This document shows, piece by piece, positions 7,302 to 15,638 of a stretch of 64,000 nt of DNA (position 1 is the first letter of the stretch; every line of letters begins with the position of its first letter). A program made the position numbers and the translations under genes. The notes beneath the pieces were generated by a model. It ran no database searches. It had not been told where the DNA came from and was given only the letters and a program-made list of their open reading frames with translations. This stretch comes from VGBV01 sp963780395 (lineage in GTDB: Bacteria > Actinomycetota > Thermoleophilia > Solirubrobacterales > 70-9): contig CAWABY010000010.1 of NCBI GenBank assembly GCA_963780395.1, forward strand, positions 182,847 to 246,846, given 5' to 3'.

Positions 7302-9067
7302 AGCCGCGCCAACTCCTCGCGGTCCTCGAGGTCACGCTGCAGGTAGACCGAGTCCTCGAGTCCCTTCTCGGCGATCTCCTCGTAGAGCGGGCAGCGCTCC
7401 AGCAGCTCCTCGTGCGTGCCGCGATCGACGATGCGGCCGTGGTCGAGGACGACGATCTCGTCGGCCAGCGAGATCGTCGAGAGCCGGTGGGCGACGACGA
7501 AGGTGGTGCGTCCCGCCATCGCCTCCTGCAGGCCCCGCTTGATCTCGGACTCGGTCTGCGCGTCCACTGACGAGGTTGCGTCGTCGAGGATCAGGATTCG
7601 CGGCTCGGCCAGCAGCGCGCGCGCGATCGCGACGCGCTGGCGCTGCCCGCCCGACAGCGTCAGCCCGCGCTCGCCGACAACCGTGTCGTACCCATCGGGA
7701 AGCTCGCTGATGAAGCCGTGCGCCTGGGCCCGCCTCGCCGCCTGCTCGATCCGCTCGGGCGTGGCGCCCGGGTTCGCGTAGGCGATGTTGCCCGCAACCG
7801 TGTCGGAGAAGAGGAAGCTGTCGTCGGCGACGAACGCGATCTCGTGACGCAGCGAGGCGAGGTCCACCTCGCGGATGTCGGCGCCGTCGATCAGCACCCG
7901 GCCCTCGCTCGGGTCATAGAGCCGCGCCAGCAATCCGACCAGGCTGGTCTTGCCGGAGGCGGTGGGGCCGACCAGCGCCACCGTGCGCCCGGGCTCGACC
8001 TCCAGGCTGACCCCGGACAGCGAGGGCTCAGCCCCGTCGTAGCGCAGGCTCACGTCCTGGACCGAGACGCGGCCGCCGCCGGCGGGCAGCGCCGGCGCGC
8101 CGGGCGGGCTGGTCATCGTCGGCTCGCGGTCGAGGATCTCGAACATGCGGTTGCCGGAGGCGACGGCCCGCTGGGCCATGCTCAGCGACATCCCCAGCCA
8201 ACGCACGGGTCCCGAGAGCAGCTGCAGGTAGATGAAGAAGGCGGTGAAGTCGCCCAGCGAGAGGCTGCCGTTGATCACCTGCCGGCCCCCGACCAGCAGC
8301 ACGACCGCCAGCCCGATGTTGGGCAGGAAGCCCATCAGCGGCGTGTAGAAGGCCTGCAGCTTGGTGGTGAACATGCTCTGCTCGAAAACACGATCAACCG
8401 CCCGGTTGAATCGAGCGAGCATGTGGCCCTCGCGCGCGAACGCCTTCACCACGCGGATTCCGGAGATGCTCTCCTCGGCCCCGGCGGTCAGCTCGCCGAC
8501 CCGCTGCTGGACCTCCTGCTCGGCGGGTCGGTTGCGCCGGCTGTAGCGCGTCGCGGTGGCGATCAGGAACGGGACCGGCGCCAGCGCCAGCAGCGCCAGC
8601 ACCGGGTCGAGCACGATCATCACGGTCGCGGCGAAGAGGATGGTGAGGGCGCTCTGGCTGACCCAGATCAGCCCGTAGCCGAGGAAAAAGCGGATCGACT
8701 GCAGGTCCACCGTCGCGCGCGACATCAGCTGCCCCGTCTGCTGACCGTCGAAGAAGCCGAGCTCCAGTTTCTGCAGGTGCTCGTAGAAGCGCTGGCGCAG
8801 GTCGTACTCGACGTTGAGCGAGACCCTGCCCGCGATCAGGCGGCGGCCGACCGTCAACCCGAGGCGCAGTATCCCCGCCCCCAGCAGCGCCAGCGCCAGC
8901 GGCAGGATCTCGTCGCGATCCCCGTTCTTGATCGCGTCCACGGCGTTCCCGACCAACAGCGGGATCAGCACCGTCGCGCCCATCGCCAGCCAAGCCAGGG
9001 CGAGGGAGAAGATCAGCGAGCGCCGATACGGGCGCAGGAAGCCGAGCAGCCGGCGAAATGTCCGCAC
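7298..9067 (-). CDS. ABC exporter, permease-ATPase half-transporter (degenerate NBD)
   Basis: Predicted 589 aa from GTG 9067. A TTG 15 bp further upstream is possible, but a TATAGT box lies exactly 6 bp before the GTG, which fits a leaderless start. Six transmembrane helices are followed by an NBD with Walker A GPTASGKTS, signature LSGGQRQRV and H-loop VAHRLST. Walker B reads ILILDDATSS, with Asp where the catalytic Glu should be. This is the same change seen in the degenerate half of heterodimeric exporters such as TM287/288, and the partner downstream has the normal Glu. The protein is probably the non-hydrolysing, regulatory half. Confidence 0.9.
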   Translation of the reverse strand: MRTFRRLLGFLRPYRRSLIFSLALAWLAMGATVLIPLLVGNAVDAIKNGDRDEILPLALALLGAGILRLGLTVGRRLIAGRVSLNVEYDLRQRFYEHLQKLELGFFDGQQTGQLMSRATVDLQSIRFFLGYGLIWVSQSALTILFAATVMIVLDPVLALLALAPVPFLIATATRYSRRNRPAEQEVQQRVGELTAGAEESISGIRVVKAFAREGHMLARFNRAVDRVFEQSMFTTKLQAFYTPLMGFLPNIGLAVVLLVGGRQVINGSLSLGDFTAFFIYLQLLSGPVRWLGMSLSMAQRAVASGNRMFEILDREPTMTSPPGAPALPAGGGRVSVQDVSLRYDGAEPSLSGVSLEVEPGRTVALVGPTASGKTSLVGLLARLYDPSEGRVLIDGADIREVDLASLRHEIAFVADDSFLFSDTVAGNIAYANPGATPERIEQAARRAQAHGFISELPDGYDTVVGERGLTLSGGQRQRVAIARALLAEPRILILDDATSSVDAQTESEIKRGLQEAMAGRTTFVVAHRLSTISLADEIVVLDHGRIVDRGTHEELLERCPLYEEIAEKGLEDSVYLQRDLEDREELARL

Positions 9068-9073
9068 CCCCCG

Positions 9074-9146
9074 ACTATACAAAGTGAAGTAATGAGCGCC
9101 CGGGCGGGTGCGAACGAGCGCCGCCGCCGTGCGGGTGAACTACGCT
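9074..9146. promoter_or_regulatory. Divergent leaderless promoters between the ABC exporter and coiled-coil gene
   Basis: On the minus strand TATAGT (9074-9079) ends 6 bp before the GTG of the ABC gene. On the plus strand TACGCT (9141-9146) ends 6 bp before GTG 9153. Both match the TAnnnT -10 box, at a distance that puts the transcription start at or next to the start codon. No Shine-Dalgarno sequence is visible at either gene. Confidence 0.5.
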
Positions 9147-9152
9147 GGAACC

Positions 9153-9608
9153 GTGCTGACCGAGCTGGTCACCCGTCCCGTACAGGCGGTCGTGGCGCTG
9201 ATCGAGCTGCCCCTGACCGCGCGCCGCAGCCTGGAGGAGGTGAACCAGCTGATGGAGGTCTCGCGCCGCCAGCTCGAGGCGATGCAGCGCCAGACCGACA
9301 GCGCTCTCGACCAGGCCGAGCGCATGAACGAGCTGTTGGGCCGGGTGGTGAGGCTGACCGAGCCCATCGAGCGGGCGCAACGCGGCGGCGAATACGTGGC
9401 GGACGGGTTGCGGCGGGTGATCTTCGGCGAGGCGGCGACCGCGACGGGCACAGAGGGCGCGCGGCCGCTCGATGACGCCGCCGGCCGCATCGAGCAGGCC
9501 GCCGCGGATGCCGAGCTGGCCGCGGGTGAGGCCGAGCGCGCGGCGCTGGAGGCCGAGGACGCGGCCGAGGTGGCGGAGGAGGCCGCGGAGGACGCCGAGG
9601 AGAAGTGA
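9153..9608 (+). CDS. Alanine/glutamate-rich coiled-coil protein
   Basis: Predicted 151 aa from GTG 9153, chosen because TACGCT lies 6 bp upstream; an earlier ATG at 9108 would add 15 residues. It begins with a short amphipathic or hydrophobic segment (TRPVQAVVALIELPLTA), then a long heptad-like helix (LEEVNQLMEVSRRQLEAMQR). The end is a 60-residue run almost entirely of Ala, Glu and Asp (AEVAEEAAEDAEEK). It looks like a membrane-associated or cytoskeletal coiled coil; similar polyhydroxyalkanoate-granule or gas-vesicle accessory proteins exist, but I cannot assign it. The next small gene overlaps its stop by 4 bp. Confidence 0.6.
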   Translation: MLTELVTRPVQAVVALIELPLTARRSLEEVNQLMEVSRRQLEAMQRQTDSALDQAERMNELLGRVVRLTEPIERAQRGGEYVADGLRRVIFGEAATATGTEGARPLDDAAGRIEQAAADAELAAGEAERAALEAEDAAEVAEEAAEDAEEK

Positions 9609-9790
9609 GCCGCCCCCCCGCCGGGCTCTGCGACGGCTGCCGGCACCAGCGGCTGGTGCCCAACACGCGGGGCTCCGTCTTCTCCCTCTGCGAGCGCTCG
9701 CGGACCGACCCGGATTTCCCCCGCTACCCGCGCCTGCCGGTGGAGAGCTGCTCCGGATTCGAGCCCAAGGCCCGGCCGGGAGGGCGCTAG
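9605..9790 (+). CDS. Small cysteine-containing conserved protein
   Basis: Predicted 61 aa from a GTG overlapping the previous stop (GTGA). It has the pattern CDGCRHQRLVPNTRGSVFSL, then CERS, the segment PRYPRLPVESCSGFEP, and a basic end. The CxxC followed by single cysteines suggests a small zinc-binding or redox protein. It is co-transcribed with the coiled-coil gene. Its TAG stop shares a CTAG palindrome with the stop of the convergent lipoprotein gene. Function unknown; coding potential is supported by the overlap and the cysteine spacing. Confidence 0.6.
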   Translation: MSRPPAGLCDGCRHQRLVPNTRGSVFSLCERSRTDPDFPRYPRLPVESCSGFEPKARPGGR

Positions 9791-10011
9791 GGCGCGGTCT
9801 TGGTGCCGGTGCCGCCCTGGGGAGTCGGTGGCGGCGTCGTTGGGGTGGGCTCGGTCGTCGTCGGCACCGTCGTGGTCTCGGCGGGGACGGTCACCGTGGA
9901 GAGGTCGGGCTCATCCTTCTCGCCGCATGCCGCGAGCGAGAGCGCCGCACAGGCGACTGACGCCGCCACCAGGCGGCGCAGCAGCCTTCGTCGATGCCCG
10001 GCGCGGCTCAT
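9787..10011 (-). CDS. Small lipoprotein with Thr/Pro-rich tail
   Basis: Predicted 74 aa. The N terminus is basic (RAGHRRRLLRRL), then hydrophobic, ending in the lipobox LSLAAC with Cys near residue 29. The mature part is a disordered Thr-Pro-Glu repeat tail. It lies downstream of tatC on the same strand, with its ATG overlapping the tatC stop, so it belongs to the tatA-tatC operon. The function is not evident; the tail could span the cell wall. Confidence 0.65.
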   Translation of the reverse strand: MSRAGHRRRLLRRLVAASVACAALSLAACGEKDEPDLSTVTVPAETTTVPTTTEPTPTTPPPTPQGGTGTKTAP

Positions 10012-10763
10012 CAGCTCTCAACGTAGCGGACCTCCGATCGCTCCCGCGGCGGACCAATCAGGCGAGCCAGCAGCAGGCTGCCCTCGAAAAGGAAGATCAG
10101 CGGCACCATCGAGATCACCATCGTGATCGGGTCGGTGCCCGGCAACAGCATCGCCAGCACCGCGATCACGAGGATCGCGTAGCGGCGGTTGGCGGCGATC
10201 TGCGCCGGCGTGAAGATGCCGAGCCGGGTCACGGCCAGCACGCCGATCGGGATCTGGAACAGGATCCCGACCGCAATCGACGACAGCGCGAAGAAGCTGT
10301 AGTAGTCGCGCGCCCGGATCTCGATGTTGAAGTCGTCGGCATTGAAATTCAGCAGGAAGTCCGTCGCCGCGGGCGTGACCACGAAGTAGGCGAACACGAC
10401 GCCGGCCGCGAACAGGAGCGGCGCCAGCAGCAGGAACGGGAACACCGTGCGCTGCTCGCGCGGCTTCAGCGCCGGCAGGGCGAATGCGTAGACCTGATAG
10501 AGCAGCACCGGCAGCGTCAGCAGGATCGCGGCGTAAGCCGAGATCGTCAGCGTCGTCGTGAACGGCTCCGCGACCCCGAAGGTGATCGGCTCGCGGCCTT
10601 CAGGCAGGGGTGCGTTGGCGATCTCCAGCAGCAGGTGGTTCTGCCAGAAGCAGAGCGCTAGCGCCACGCCGAAGGTGGCGAGCGAGACGATCAGCCGGGA
10701 GCGAAGCTCGTCGAGGTGCTCGACGAGCGTGATTTCCTCAGTGTGGGCTATCGGCCGCTTCAA
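10011..10763 (-). CDS. tatC: Sec-independent protein translocase TatC
   Basis: Predicted 250 aa with six membrane segments. The N-terminal signature is VEHLDELRSRL, the TatC region contacting the twin-arginine motif; later the family-typical FFALSSIAVGILFQIPIGV and a following GI(F)TP-like loop (LGIFTPAQIAANRRYAI) are visible. TatC is the receptor of the Tat pathway, which exports folded proteins. It follows tatA with a 26-bp overlap. The assigned start is a TTG, as no better codon precedes the conserved VEHLDELR. Two exported ferritin-like proteins, one with a clear Tat signal, are divergently encoded next door. Confidence 0.95.
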   Translation of the reverse strand: MKRPIAHTEEITLVEHLDELRSRLIVSLATFGVALALCFWQNHLLLEIANAPLPEGREPITFGVAEPFTTTLTISAYAAILLTLPVLLYQVYAFALPALKPREQRTVFPFLLLAPLLFAAGVVFAYFVVTPAATDFLLNFNADDFNIEIRARDYYSFFALSSIAVGILFQIPIGVLAVTRLGIFTPAQIAANRRYAILVIAVLAMLLPGTDPITMVISMVPLIFLFEGSLLLARLIGPPRERSEVRYVES

Positions 10764-10929
10764 GGCTCGGCTTCGGCTCGTCTTCCTTCTTCTCCCCGCT
10801 GATCGATCCCCTGAACTCGCGGATCCCGCGGCCCATCGACTTGCCCAGCTCGGGCAGGCGCTTGGGGCCGAAGATGACCAGTACGACGATCAGCACGATC
10901 GCAATCTCGAGTGGTCCGATGTTCGGCAT
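10738..10929 (-). CDS. tatA: Twin-arginine translocase subunit TatA
   Basis: Predicted 63 aa. It has one N-terminal membrane helix (GPLEIAIVLIVVLVIF), the conserved hinge FGPKRLPELGKSMG, and an amphipathic helix ending in a charged tail, the exact TatA/TatE plan. The start ATG is preceded by a strong AGGAGGAG ribosome-binding site. It is the first gene of the tatA-tatC-lipoprotein operon. The 26-bp overlap with tatC implies tight coupling. No TatB is visible, as expected for the minimal TatAC systems of many Gram-positive bacteria. Confidence 0.95.
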   Translation of the reverse strand: MPNIGPLEIAIVLIVVLVIFGPKRLPELGKSMGRGIREFRGSISGEKKEDEPKPSLEAADSPH

Positions 10930-11005
10930 CGCTCCTCCTTCTGTCGCTCGTCAGGCGGCTCGCGCCACCTCGTTCGTCGGCGGTGGTTCGGAGTGGGCGG
11001 CCGGT

Positions 11006-11022
11006 TGGATCAGATTGATCCA
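11006..11022. promoter_or_regulatory. Perfect 17-bp palindrome between tatA and the ferritin-like gene
   Basis: TGGATCA-GAT-TGATCCA is an inverted repeat with 7-bp arms and a 3-bp spacer, in the divergent intergenic region about 80 bp upstream of the ferritin-like gene. It overlaps a possible -35 (TTGATC). It looks like a repressor or activator operator that could control the ferritin pair, tatA, or both. The binding protein is unknown. Confidence 0.5.
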
Positions 11023-11103
11023 CCTACCGAATACCTGCGAAGGGCATGTGACAGGGCAGGAGCTGGGGAGGTGCCTGCCGGACTGACGACAGATGGGAGC
11101 GGT

Positions 11104-11790
11104 ATGAGCAGCGCACAGTCACCCACCCGCCGGCCCCCGGGCTCCGCCGCGCGGAAGGTCCTGGAGGACCCGGTATCGCGCCGCAAGTTCATGGCCCTGA
11201 CGGGCGGCACAGCGAGCCTCTCCGTCCTCGTCGCCGCGTGCGGCGATGACGACGACGAGGACACGACCAGCACGACCGAGACCACCGCGAGCGACGACGC
11301 CCTTGCACAGTTCGGCGAGGGCGACCTCGGGATCGTCAACTACGCGTTGACGCTGGAGTACCTCGAGGCGGCCTTCTACGACGAGGTCGCCAAGAGCGGC
11401 CTGTTCAAGGGCGACGACCTGGCTCTGATCCAGAAGTTCGGCGATTCCGAGAACCAGCACGTTGTCGCGCTGACCTCGACGGCGAAGTCGCTCGGCGGCA
11501 AGCCGGCGCCGAAGCCGAAGACGCAGTTCGACCTCTCCGACGCGCAGACGGTCCTGGCGACGGCAACGGACGTCGAGAACCTCGGCGCCGCCGCCTACCT
11601 GGGCCAGGCCGCCGCGATCGAGAGCCCGCAGGTACTGGCGGCTGCCCTCTCCATCCACTCGGTCGAGGGCCGCCACGCGGCCGCCCTGAGCCAGCTCACG
11701 GGCAAGCCGATCACCCCGGACGGGCCGTTCGCGGCACCGGCCGATGCCCAGACGGTCCTGGACTCGGTCCAGGCGTTCATCGTCTCGTGA
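11104..11790 (+). CDS. Exported ferritin-like protein (Tat lipoprotein)
   Basis: Predicted 228 aa from ATG 11104. Residues about 24-50 form a Tat signal: SRRKFMALTGG, a hydrophobic core and the lipobox VLVAAC. After an Asp/Thr-rich linker, the mature protein is a four-helix Ferritin_2/DUF4439-type domain starting IVNYALTLEYLEAAFYDEV, with Glu and His ligand candidates in NQHVVAL and VEGRHAAAL. Such proteins may bind or oxidise metal, but family members often lack catalytic proof. It is immediately followed by a second ferritin-like gene and lies next to the tatAC operon that would export it. Confidence 0.85.
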   Translation: MSSAQSPTRRPPGSAARKVLEDPVSRRKFMALTGGTASLSVLVAACGDDDDEDTTSTTETTASDDALAQFGEGDLGIVNYALTLEYLEAAFYDEVAKSGLFKGDDLALIQKFGDSENQHVVALTSTAKSLGGKPAPKPKTQFDLSDAQTVLATATDVENLGAAAYLGQAAAIESPQVLAAALSIHSVEGRHAAALSQLTGKPITPDGPFAAPADAQTVLDSVQAFIVS

Positions 11791-11813
11791 CCACGACCAG
11801 CGAAAGGACGGAC

Positions 11814-12461
11814 ATGAGGGAACAGCATCCAATGAACCAGATCGCAAATCCGGCGCTGGCCGAGGTTCAGGTCGATGAGGACCTGAGCCGCAGCGCCTTC
11901 ATCGCGAAGGGCGCGATCGCGGTCGGCGCCGTCTATGGCATGACCATGGTCGGGCCGTTCGTGCGCAAGGCCCTGGCGCAGGGCGAGATGGGCGACATCG
12001 ACATCCTCAACTTCGCCCTCACCTTGGAGTACCTGGAGTCGGCGTTCTACGACCAGGCCAAGATCCAAGTGGACCTGGACGGCGACGCCGGCGAGTTGGT
12101 GGACCTGATCGCGAAGGATGAGGCCGAGCACGTCGACGCCCTCGCGGCCACGATCAGCGACCTCGGCGGCACGCCGGTGAAGGCGCCCGCCGTGGACTTC
12201 GGCGACGCGTTCGCGAACCAGGGCTCGTTCCTGGATCTGGCGAGCACGTTCGAGGACACCGGGGTCAGCGCCTACAACGGCGCCGCCCCGTCGATCCAGT
12301 CGAAGGAGCTGCTGGCCACCGCCGGCACGATCGTCCAGATCGAGGCGCGGCACGCCGCCGCGATCCGGCTGCTGAACGGCGAGGAGCCGGCGCCCGAGGC
12401 GTTCGATCCCACGCTCGACATGCAGGAGGTTCTGGACGCGGTCGATCCCTTCGTCAAGTAG
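11814..12461 (+). CDS. Exported ferritin-like protein, second copy
   Basis: Predicted 215 aa. I chose ATG 11814 because GAAAGGA lies 6-12 bp upstream. The body parallels its neighbour: DILNFALTLEYLESAFYDQA, then KDEAEHVDAL and QIEARHAAAI, giving the Glu/His positions of a Ferritin_2 bundle. The N terminus reads LSRSAFIAKGAIAVGAVYG, so the expected twin arginine is reduced to a single Arg and no lipobox Cys is present. It may still be exported, or be retained as a membrane-anchored partner of the upstream lipoprotein. The two probably act as a pair. Confidence 0.8.
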   Translation: MREQHPMNQIANPALAEVQVDEDLSRSAFIAKGAIAVGAVYGMTMVGPFVRKALAQGEMGDIDILNFALTLEYLESAFYDQAKIQVDLDGDAGELVDLIAKDEAEHVDALAATISDLGGTPVKAPAVDFGDAFANQGSFLDLASTFEDTGVSAYNGAAPSIQSKELLATAGTIVQIEARHAAAIRLLNGEEPAPEAFDPTLDMQEVLDAVDPFVK

Positions 12462-12501
12462 CCGGTAGCCCCTAAAGGGCAGCTACGGGAGGCAGGCGGG
12501 A

Positions 12502-12531
12502 CCGGGGGCCGGGCGCAAGCCCGGCCCCCGG
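12502..12531 (+). terminator. Hairpin after the ferritin-like pair
   Basis: CCGGGGGCCGGGC-GCAA-GCCCGGCCCCCGG is a 13-bp perfect GC stem with a GCAA tetraloop. It starts about 40 bp after the stop of the second ferritin-like gene. There is no U-tract, so it may act as a weak or Rho-assisted terminator. It ends 5 bp before the TAGGGT box of the next gene. Confidence 0.6.
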
Positions 12532-12547
12532 CGCGTAGGGTCTGCAC

Positions 12548-13816
12548 ATGCCCGAGCGCGACCTCGACGTCGTCGTCTTCGGCGCCACCGGCGTCACCGG
12601 CCGCCGGGTGTCCGCTTACCTCGCAGAGCAGAGCGCCGCGACCGGCGCCCGCTGGGCCGCCGCCGCGCGGGACGCTGACAAGCTGTCGCGGATCCTGGCC
12701 GAGGACGGCGTGACCGGGGCCGAGACGATCGTCGCGGACCTCTCCGATTCCGATTCGCTCCTCGCGATGGCGGCGCGGGCCAAGTCGGTGTTGAACATGG
12801 TCGGGCCCTACACGCCCCACGCCGGGCCGGTGATCGAGGCGTGCGTCACCGGCGGCGCCCACTACCTCGACCTCACCGGCGAGATCCCGTTCGTGCGGCG
12901 GATGATCGACCGCTTCGACGGGCCCGCCAAGGAGGCCGGCGTCAAGATCGTCCAGGTCTCCGGCTTCGAGGCGCTGCCGCCCGACCTGATGGTCCTGATG
13001 GCGGCCGAGACAGCCGACGAGCGCTGGGACGAGGGCCTGGCGCAGGCCTCGATCGAGGTCTCGACCACGCCCCCGAAGGGGATGCCCCACGCCTCCGACC
13101 TGCTCTCGGGCGGGACCCTGCAGTCGATGGCGGCGATCACAGGCGACGAGGACGCGCGCGTGGCCACCGATCCCGCAGCCCTGGTCGATGACCCTTCGGC
13201 GGTGGAGCTGGTCCGGGCGCGCAGCCCGATCGAGTCGGCGCCGCGGCGCGGTGACGGCGGCGCCGTGATCGCCCCGATGGCGCCCTCGGCCTTCATCAAC
13301 CCGCCGTGATCCAGCGCACCGCGGCTCTGCGTGCACGCGAGGCCGGGAAGCCCTTCCAGCCCTTCCGCTACCGGGAGGGCGTCGCGATCCGCGGACCGGC
13401 AGCGACCCTGCCGCTGCGCTACGCCGCCGCTGGCGCCATGTCCGGCGTGCAGCTGGGCCTGGCCGCCGCCCTGAGGGGACGGCCGGCATCCGCGCCCGGG
13501 TCGGCGACGCGATGAGCTCGATCCTGCCGGGCTCGGGGTTCGGCCCGGTCGGGGACCGGGTCGAGGGCTGGAGGTGGAGCATGCGCTGCGACGCGCTCAC
13601 CATCGGCGGCAATGGGATCCGGGTGGACCTCGAAGCCGATGGGCAGCCCGGGTACCTGACGACGGCGCGCATGCTGGGCGAGGCGGGGCTTGATGCTGGG
13701 CGAAGAGGGATTGACACCCGACGATCTCGGGGTGCGTGACTCCCGCGATCGCCGTCGGCACCGGCGCCGCCGAGCGCCTCGAGCGCGCGCGGATGCGCTT
13801 CTCGGTCAGCGCCTGA
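12548..13816 (+). pseudogene. Saccharopine-dehydrogenase-like / trans-acting enoyl reductase, multiply frameshifted
   Basis: The first frame (254 residues) begins DLDVVVFGATGVTGRRVSAY, a Rossmann nucleotide site, and continues GPYTPHAGPVIEACV and GGAHYLDLTGEIPFVRRM as in the saccharopine-dehydrogenase-like family used in lipid metabolism. It breaks after AFINP near 13302. Homologous sequence then continues in other frames: VIQRTAALRAREAGKPF (13306-), MSSILPGSGFGPVGDRVEGW (13512-), then LGEEGLTPDDLGV, and finally a short piece ending RMRFSVSA before TGA 13814-13816. At least four single-base indels are needed. Restored length is about 420 aa, normal for the family. A TAGGGT box lies 6 bp before the ATG, so the gene was leaderless. 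Confidence 0.8.
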
Positions 13817-15166
13817 GTGGGGCTCCAGCGCCGTACCCTGATCGCCGCTTCGCTCGGCTTCTTCGTCATCGTCCTCGACACGACGATCGTCAACGTGGCG
13901 CTGCCCGCTATCGGCGAGGACCTCGGCGCCGACCTCAGCGATCTGCAGTGGGTCGTCGACGTCTACGTCGTCCTCTTCGCCGGGCTGCTGCTCTCCAGCG
14001 GCTCGCTGTCCGACCGGATCGGTGCCGACCGCTGCTACGCGCTGGGCATGGCGGCATTCGGCGCGGCCTCGATCGCCTGCGCCGCCGCGCCCTCGCTCGA
14101 GGTGCTGCTCGCCGCCCGCGCGGTCCAGGGCGTCGCGGCGGCGCTGCTGCTGCCCTCCTCGCTGGCGCTGGTGCGGGCCGCTTACGACGACCCCGCGGGG
14201 CGCGCCCATGCGATCGCCATTTGGGCCGCGATCGGCGGCGGGGCGCTGGCTGCCGGGCCGGTGCTGGGCGGCGTGCTCACCGACTGGCTCGACTGGCGCG
14301 CGATCTTCGTCATCAACGTCCCGATCGCGGTGGCGGCCGTGCTCGCGATCCGGGACGCGCCGCCGGCGCCGCGCCACCGCGACCCCCTCGACATCGGCGG
14401 CCAGCTCGCCGCGGTCATCGCCATCGCCGCTCTCACCTTCGCTGTGATCGAGGGCGGCCACGAGGGGTGGGGCTCGGCGCCGACGCTCGCGGCCGCCGGA
14501 CTCGCCCTGGTCGCGGCGCTCGCCTTCGTCGCGATCGAGCTCCGCAGCTCCCACCCGGCGGTCCCCTTCTCCCTGTTCCGCTCGCCCGTGCTCTCCAGCT
14601 CGGTCGCGATCGGCCTCATCTTCAACTTCGCCTTCTACGGCCAAGTGTTCGTGCTCAGCCTCTTCTTCCAGCAGGTGCTGGGCCAGAGCGCGCTCGAGGC
14701 CGGGCTCATGTTCCTGCCGCTGACCGCGCTGATCACCGCGGTCAACATCGGCGCCGGGCGCGCCATCGCGCTGCGCGGCCTGCGGCCGCCGCTGCTCGTG
14801 GGCCAGGTGATCATGGCTGCCGGCTTCGTCGCCTTCAGCTTCGTCGACGCCGAGACGCCGATCGCGGTGATCCTGGCGCTGCTCGTCCCGATCGGGGTGG
14901 GAGGGGGGCTGGCGATCCCGCCGCTGACGGTCGCGATGCTGGAGTCGGTGCCGCAGCGCCAGGCCGGCCTCGCCTCGGGCAGCTTCAACGCCGCCCGCCA
15001 GTTCGGCGGGGGTCTCGGCGTAGCCGTCTTCGGAGCGATGATCGCCACCGACTTCGTGGCGAGCATGCAGGCCTCGATGCTGCTCGCCGGGGCGGGGATT
15101 CTCGTCACGCTCGCGCTCTCCGCGGCCTGGGTGCACCCGCCGCCGCCCGCCACCGCCGACCAGTAG
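13817..15166 (+). CDS. MFS drug-exporter-like transporter (DHA2/EmrB type)
   Basis: Predicted 449 aa. The GTG start directly abuts the stop of the broken dehydrogenase gene. The first helix contains VLDTTIVNVALPAIGEDLGA, the DHA2 motif D1, followed by SLSDRIGADR (motif A) and GWR-like WLDWRAIFVINVPIA (motif C region). About 14 hydrophobic helices are predicted, as in proton-driven EmrB/QacA exporters. Substrate unknown. The TAG stop forms part of the TAGGGT -10 box of the thioesterase gene. Confidence 0.9.
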   Translation: MGLQRRTLIAASLGFFVIVLDTTIVNVALPAIGEDLGADLSDLQWVVDVYVVLFAGLLLSSGSLSDRIGADRCYALGMAAFGAASIACAAAPSLEVLLAARAVQGVAAALLLPSSLALVRAAYDDPAGRAHAIAIWAAIGGGALAAGPVLGGVLTDWLDWRAIFVINVPIAVAAVLAIRDAPPAPRHRDPLDIGGQLAAVIAIAALTFAVIEGGHEGWGSAPTLAAAGLALVAALAFVAIELRSSHPAVPFSLFRSPVLSSSVAIGLIFNFAFYGQVFVLSLFFQQVLGQSALEAGLMFLPLTALITAVNIGAGRAIALRGLRPPLLVGQVIMAAGFVAFSFVDAETPIAVILALLVPIGVGGGLAIPPLTVAMLESVPQRQAGLASGSFNAARQFGGGLGVAVFGAMIATDFVASMQASMLLAGAGILVTLALSAAWVHPPPPATADQ

Positions 15167-15175
15167 GGTCGCGCC

Positions 15176-15604
15176 GTGGCGCTCCCCGAGGTCGCATCCA
15201 AGCTCGACAAGGCGATCGGCCTGACGCTCGAGAGCGCCACGGAAGGCGCCGTCACTCTCAGGCTTGATCCCGGCGAGCTCGCCGTCGTCGCCGAGGACGA
15301 CCTCACCTACCTGCACGGCGGCGCGCTCGCCACCTGCATCGACACCGCGGCCTGGTATGCGGCCGAGAGCGCTGCCCCGTCGGACGGTGGCTCCTCGGGC
15401 GGGGACTGGGTGGTCTCGGCGCTGCACCTGGAGGCGCTGCGGCTGGCGGGCGACGAGCCGCACCGGGTGACCGCGCGCTGCCTGCGTGCGGGGCGCACCC
15501 GCGCCGTCGTCGACGTCGAGATCGCCGCGCAGGCCGATCCCGAGCGAGTGCTCACGGTCGGGCGCGTCAGCCTCGCGCGGGGCCCCTCATCCGCGACGGG
15601 CTGA
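15176..15604 (+). CDS. PaaI-type hotdog-fold thioesterase
   Basis: Predicted 142 aa from GTG. The hotdog helix shows LHGGALATCIDTAAWYAA, where the HGG followed by Asp is typical of PaaI/YbgC acyl-CoA thioesterases. The remaining strands (RVTARCLRAGRTRAVVDVEI) fit the fold. A TAGGGT box (15164-15169) lies 6 bp before the start and includes the stop codon of the MFS gene, so the mRNA is probably leaderless. It would hydrolyse acyl- or aryl-CoA; the exact substrate cannot be told. Confidence 0.85.
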   Translation: MALPEVASKLDKAIGLTLESATEGAVTLRLDPGELAVVAEDDLTYLHGGALATCIDTAAWYAAESAAPSDGGSSGGDWVVSALHLEALRLAGDEPHRVTARCLRAGRTRAVVDVEIAAQADPERVLTVGRVSLARGPSSATG

Positions 15605-15638
15605 CGCCCCCCAACGCCCGTAGATCCGGGCAGGTCTC

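Noticed and set aside
12272..15463. 1063-residue minus-strand open frame
   Set aside because: It is a shadow of the pseudogene, MFS and thioesterase genes. It is Arg/Gly/His-rich with no domain.
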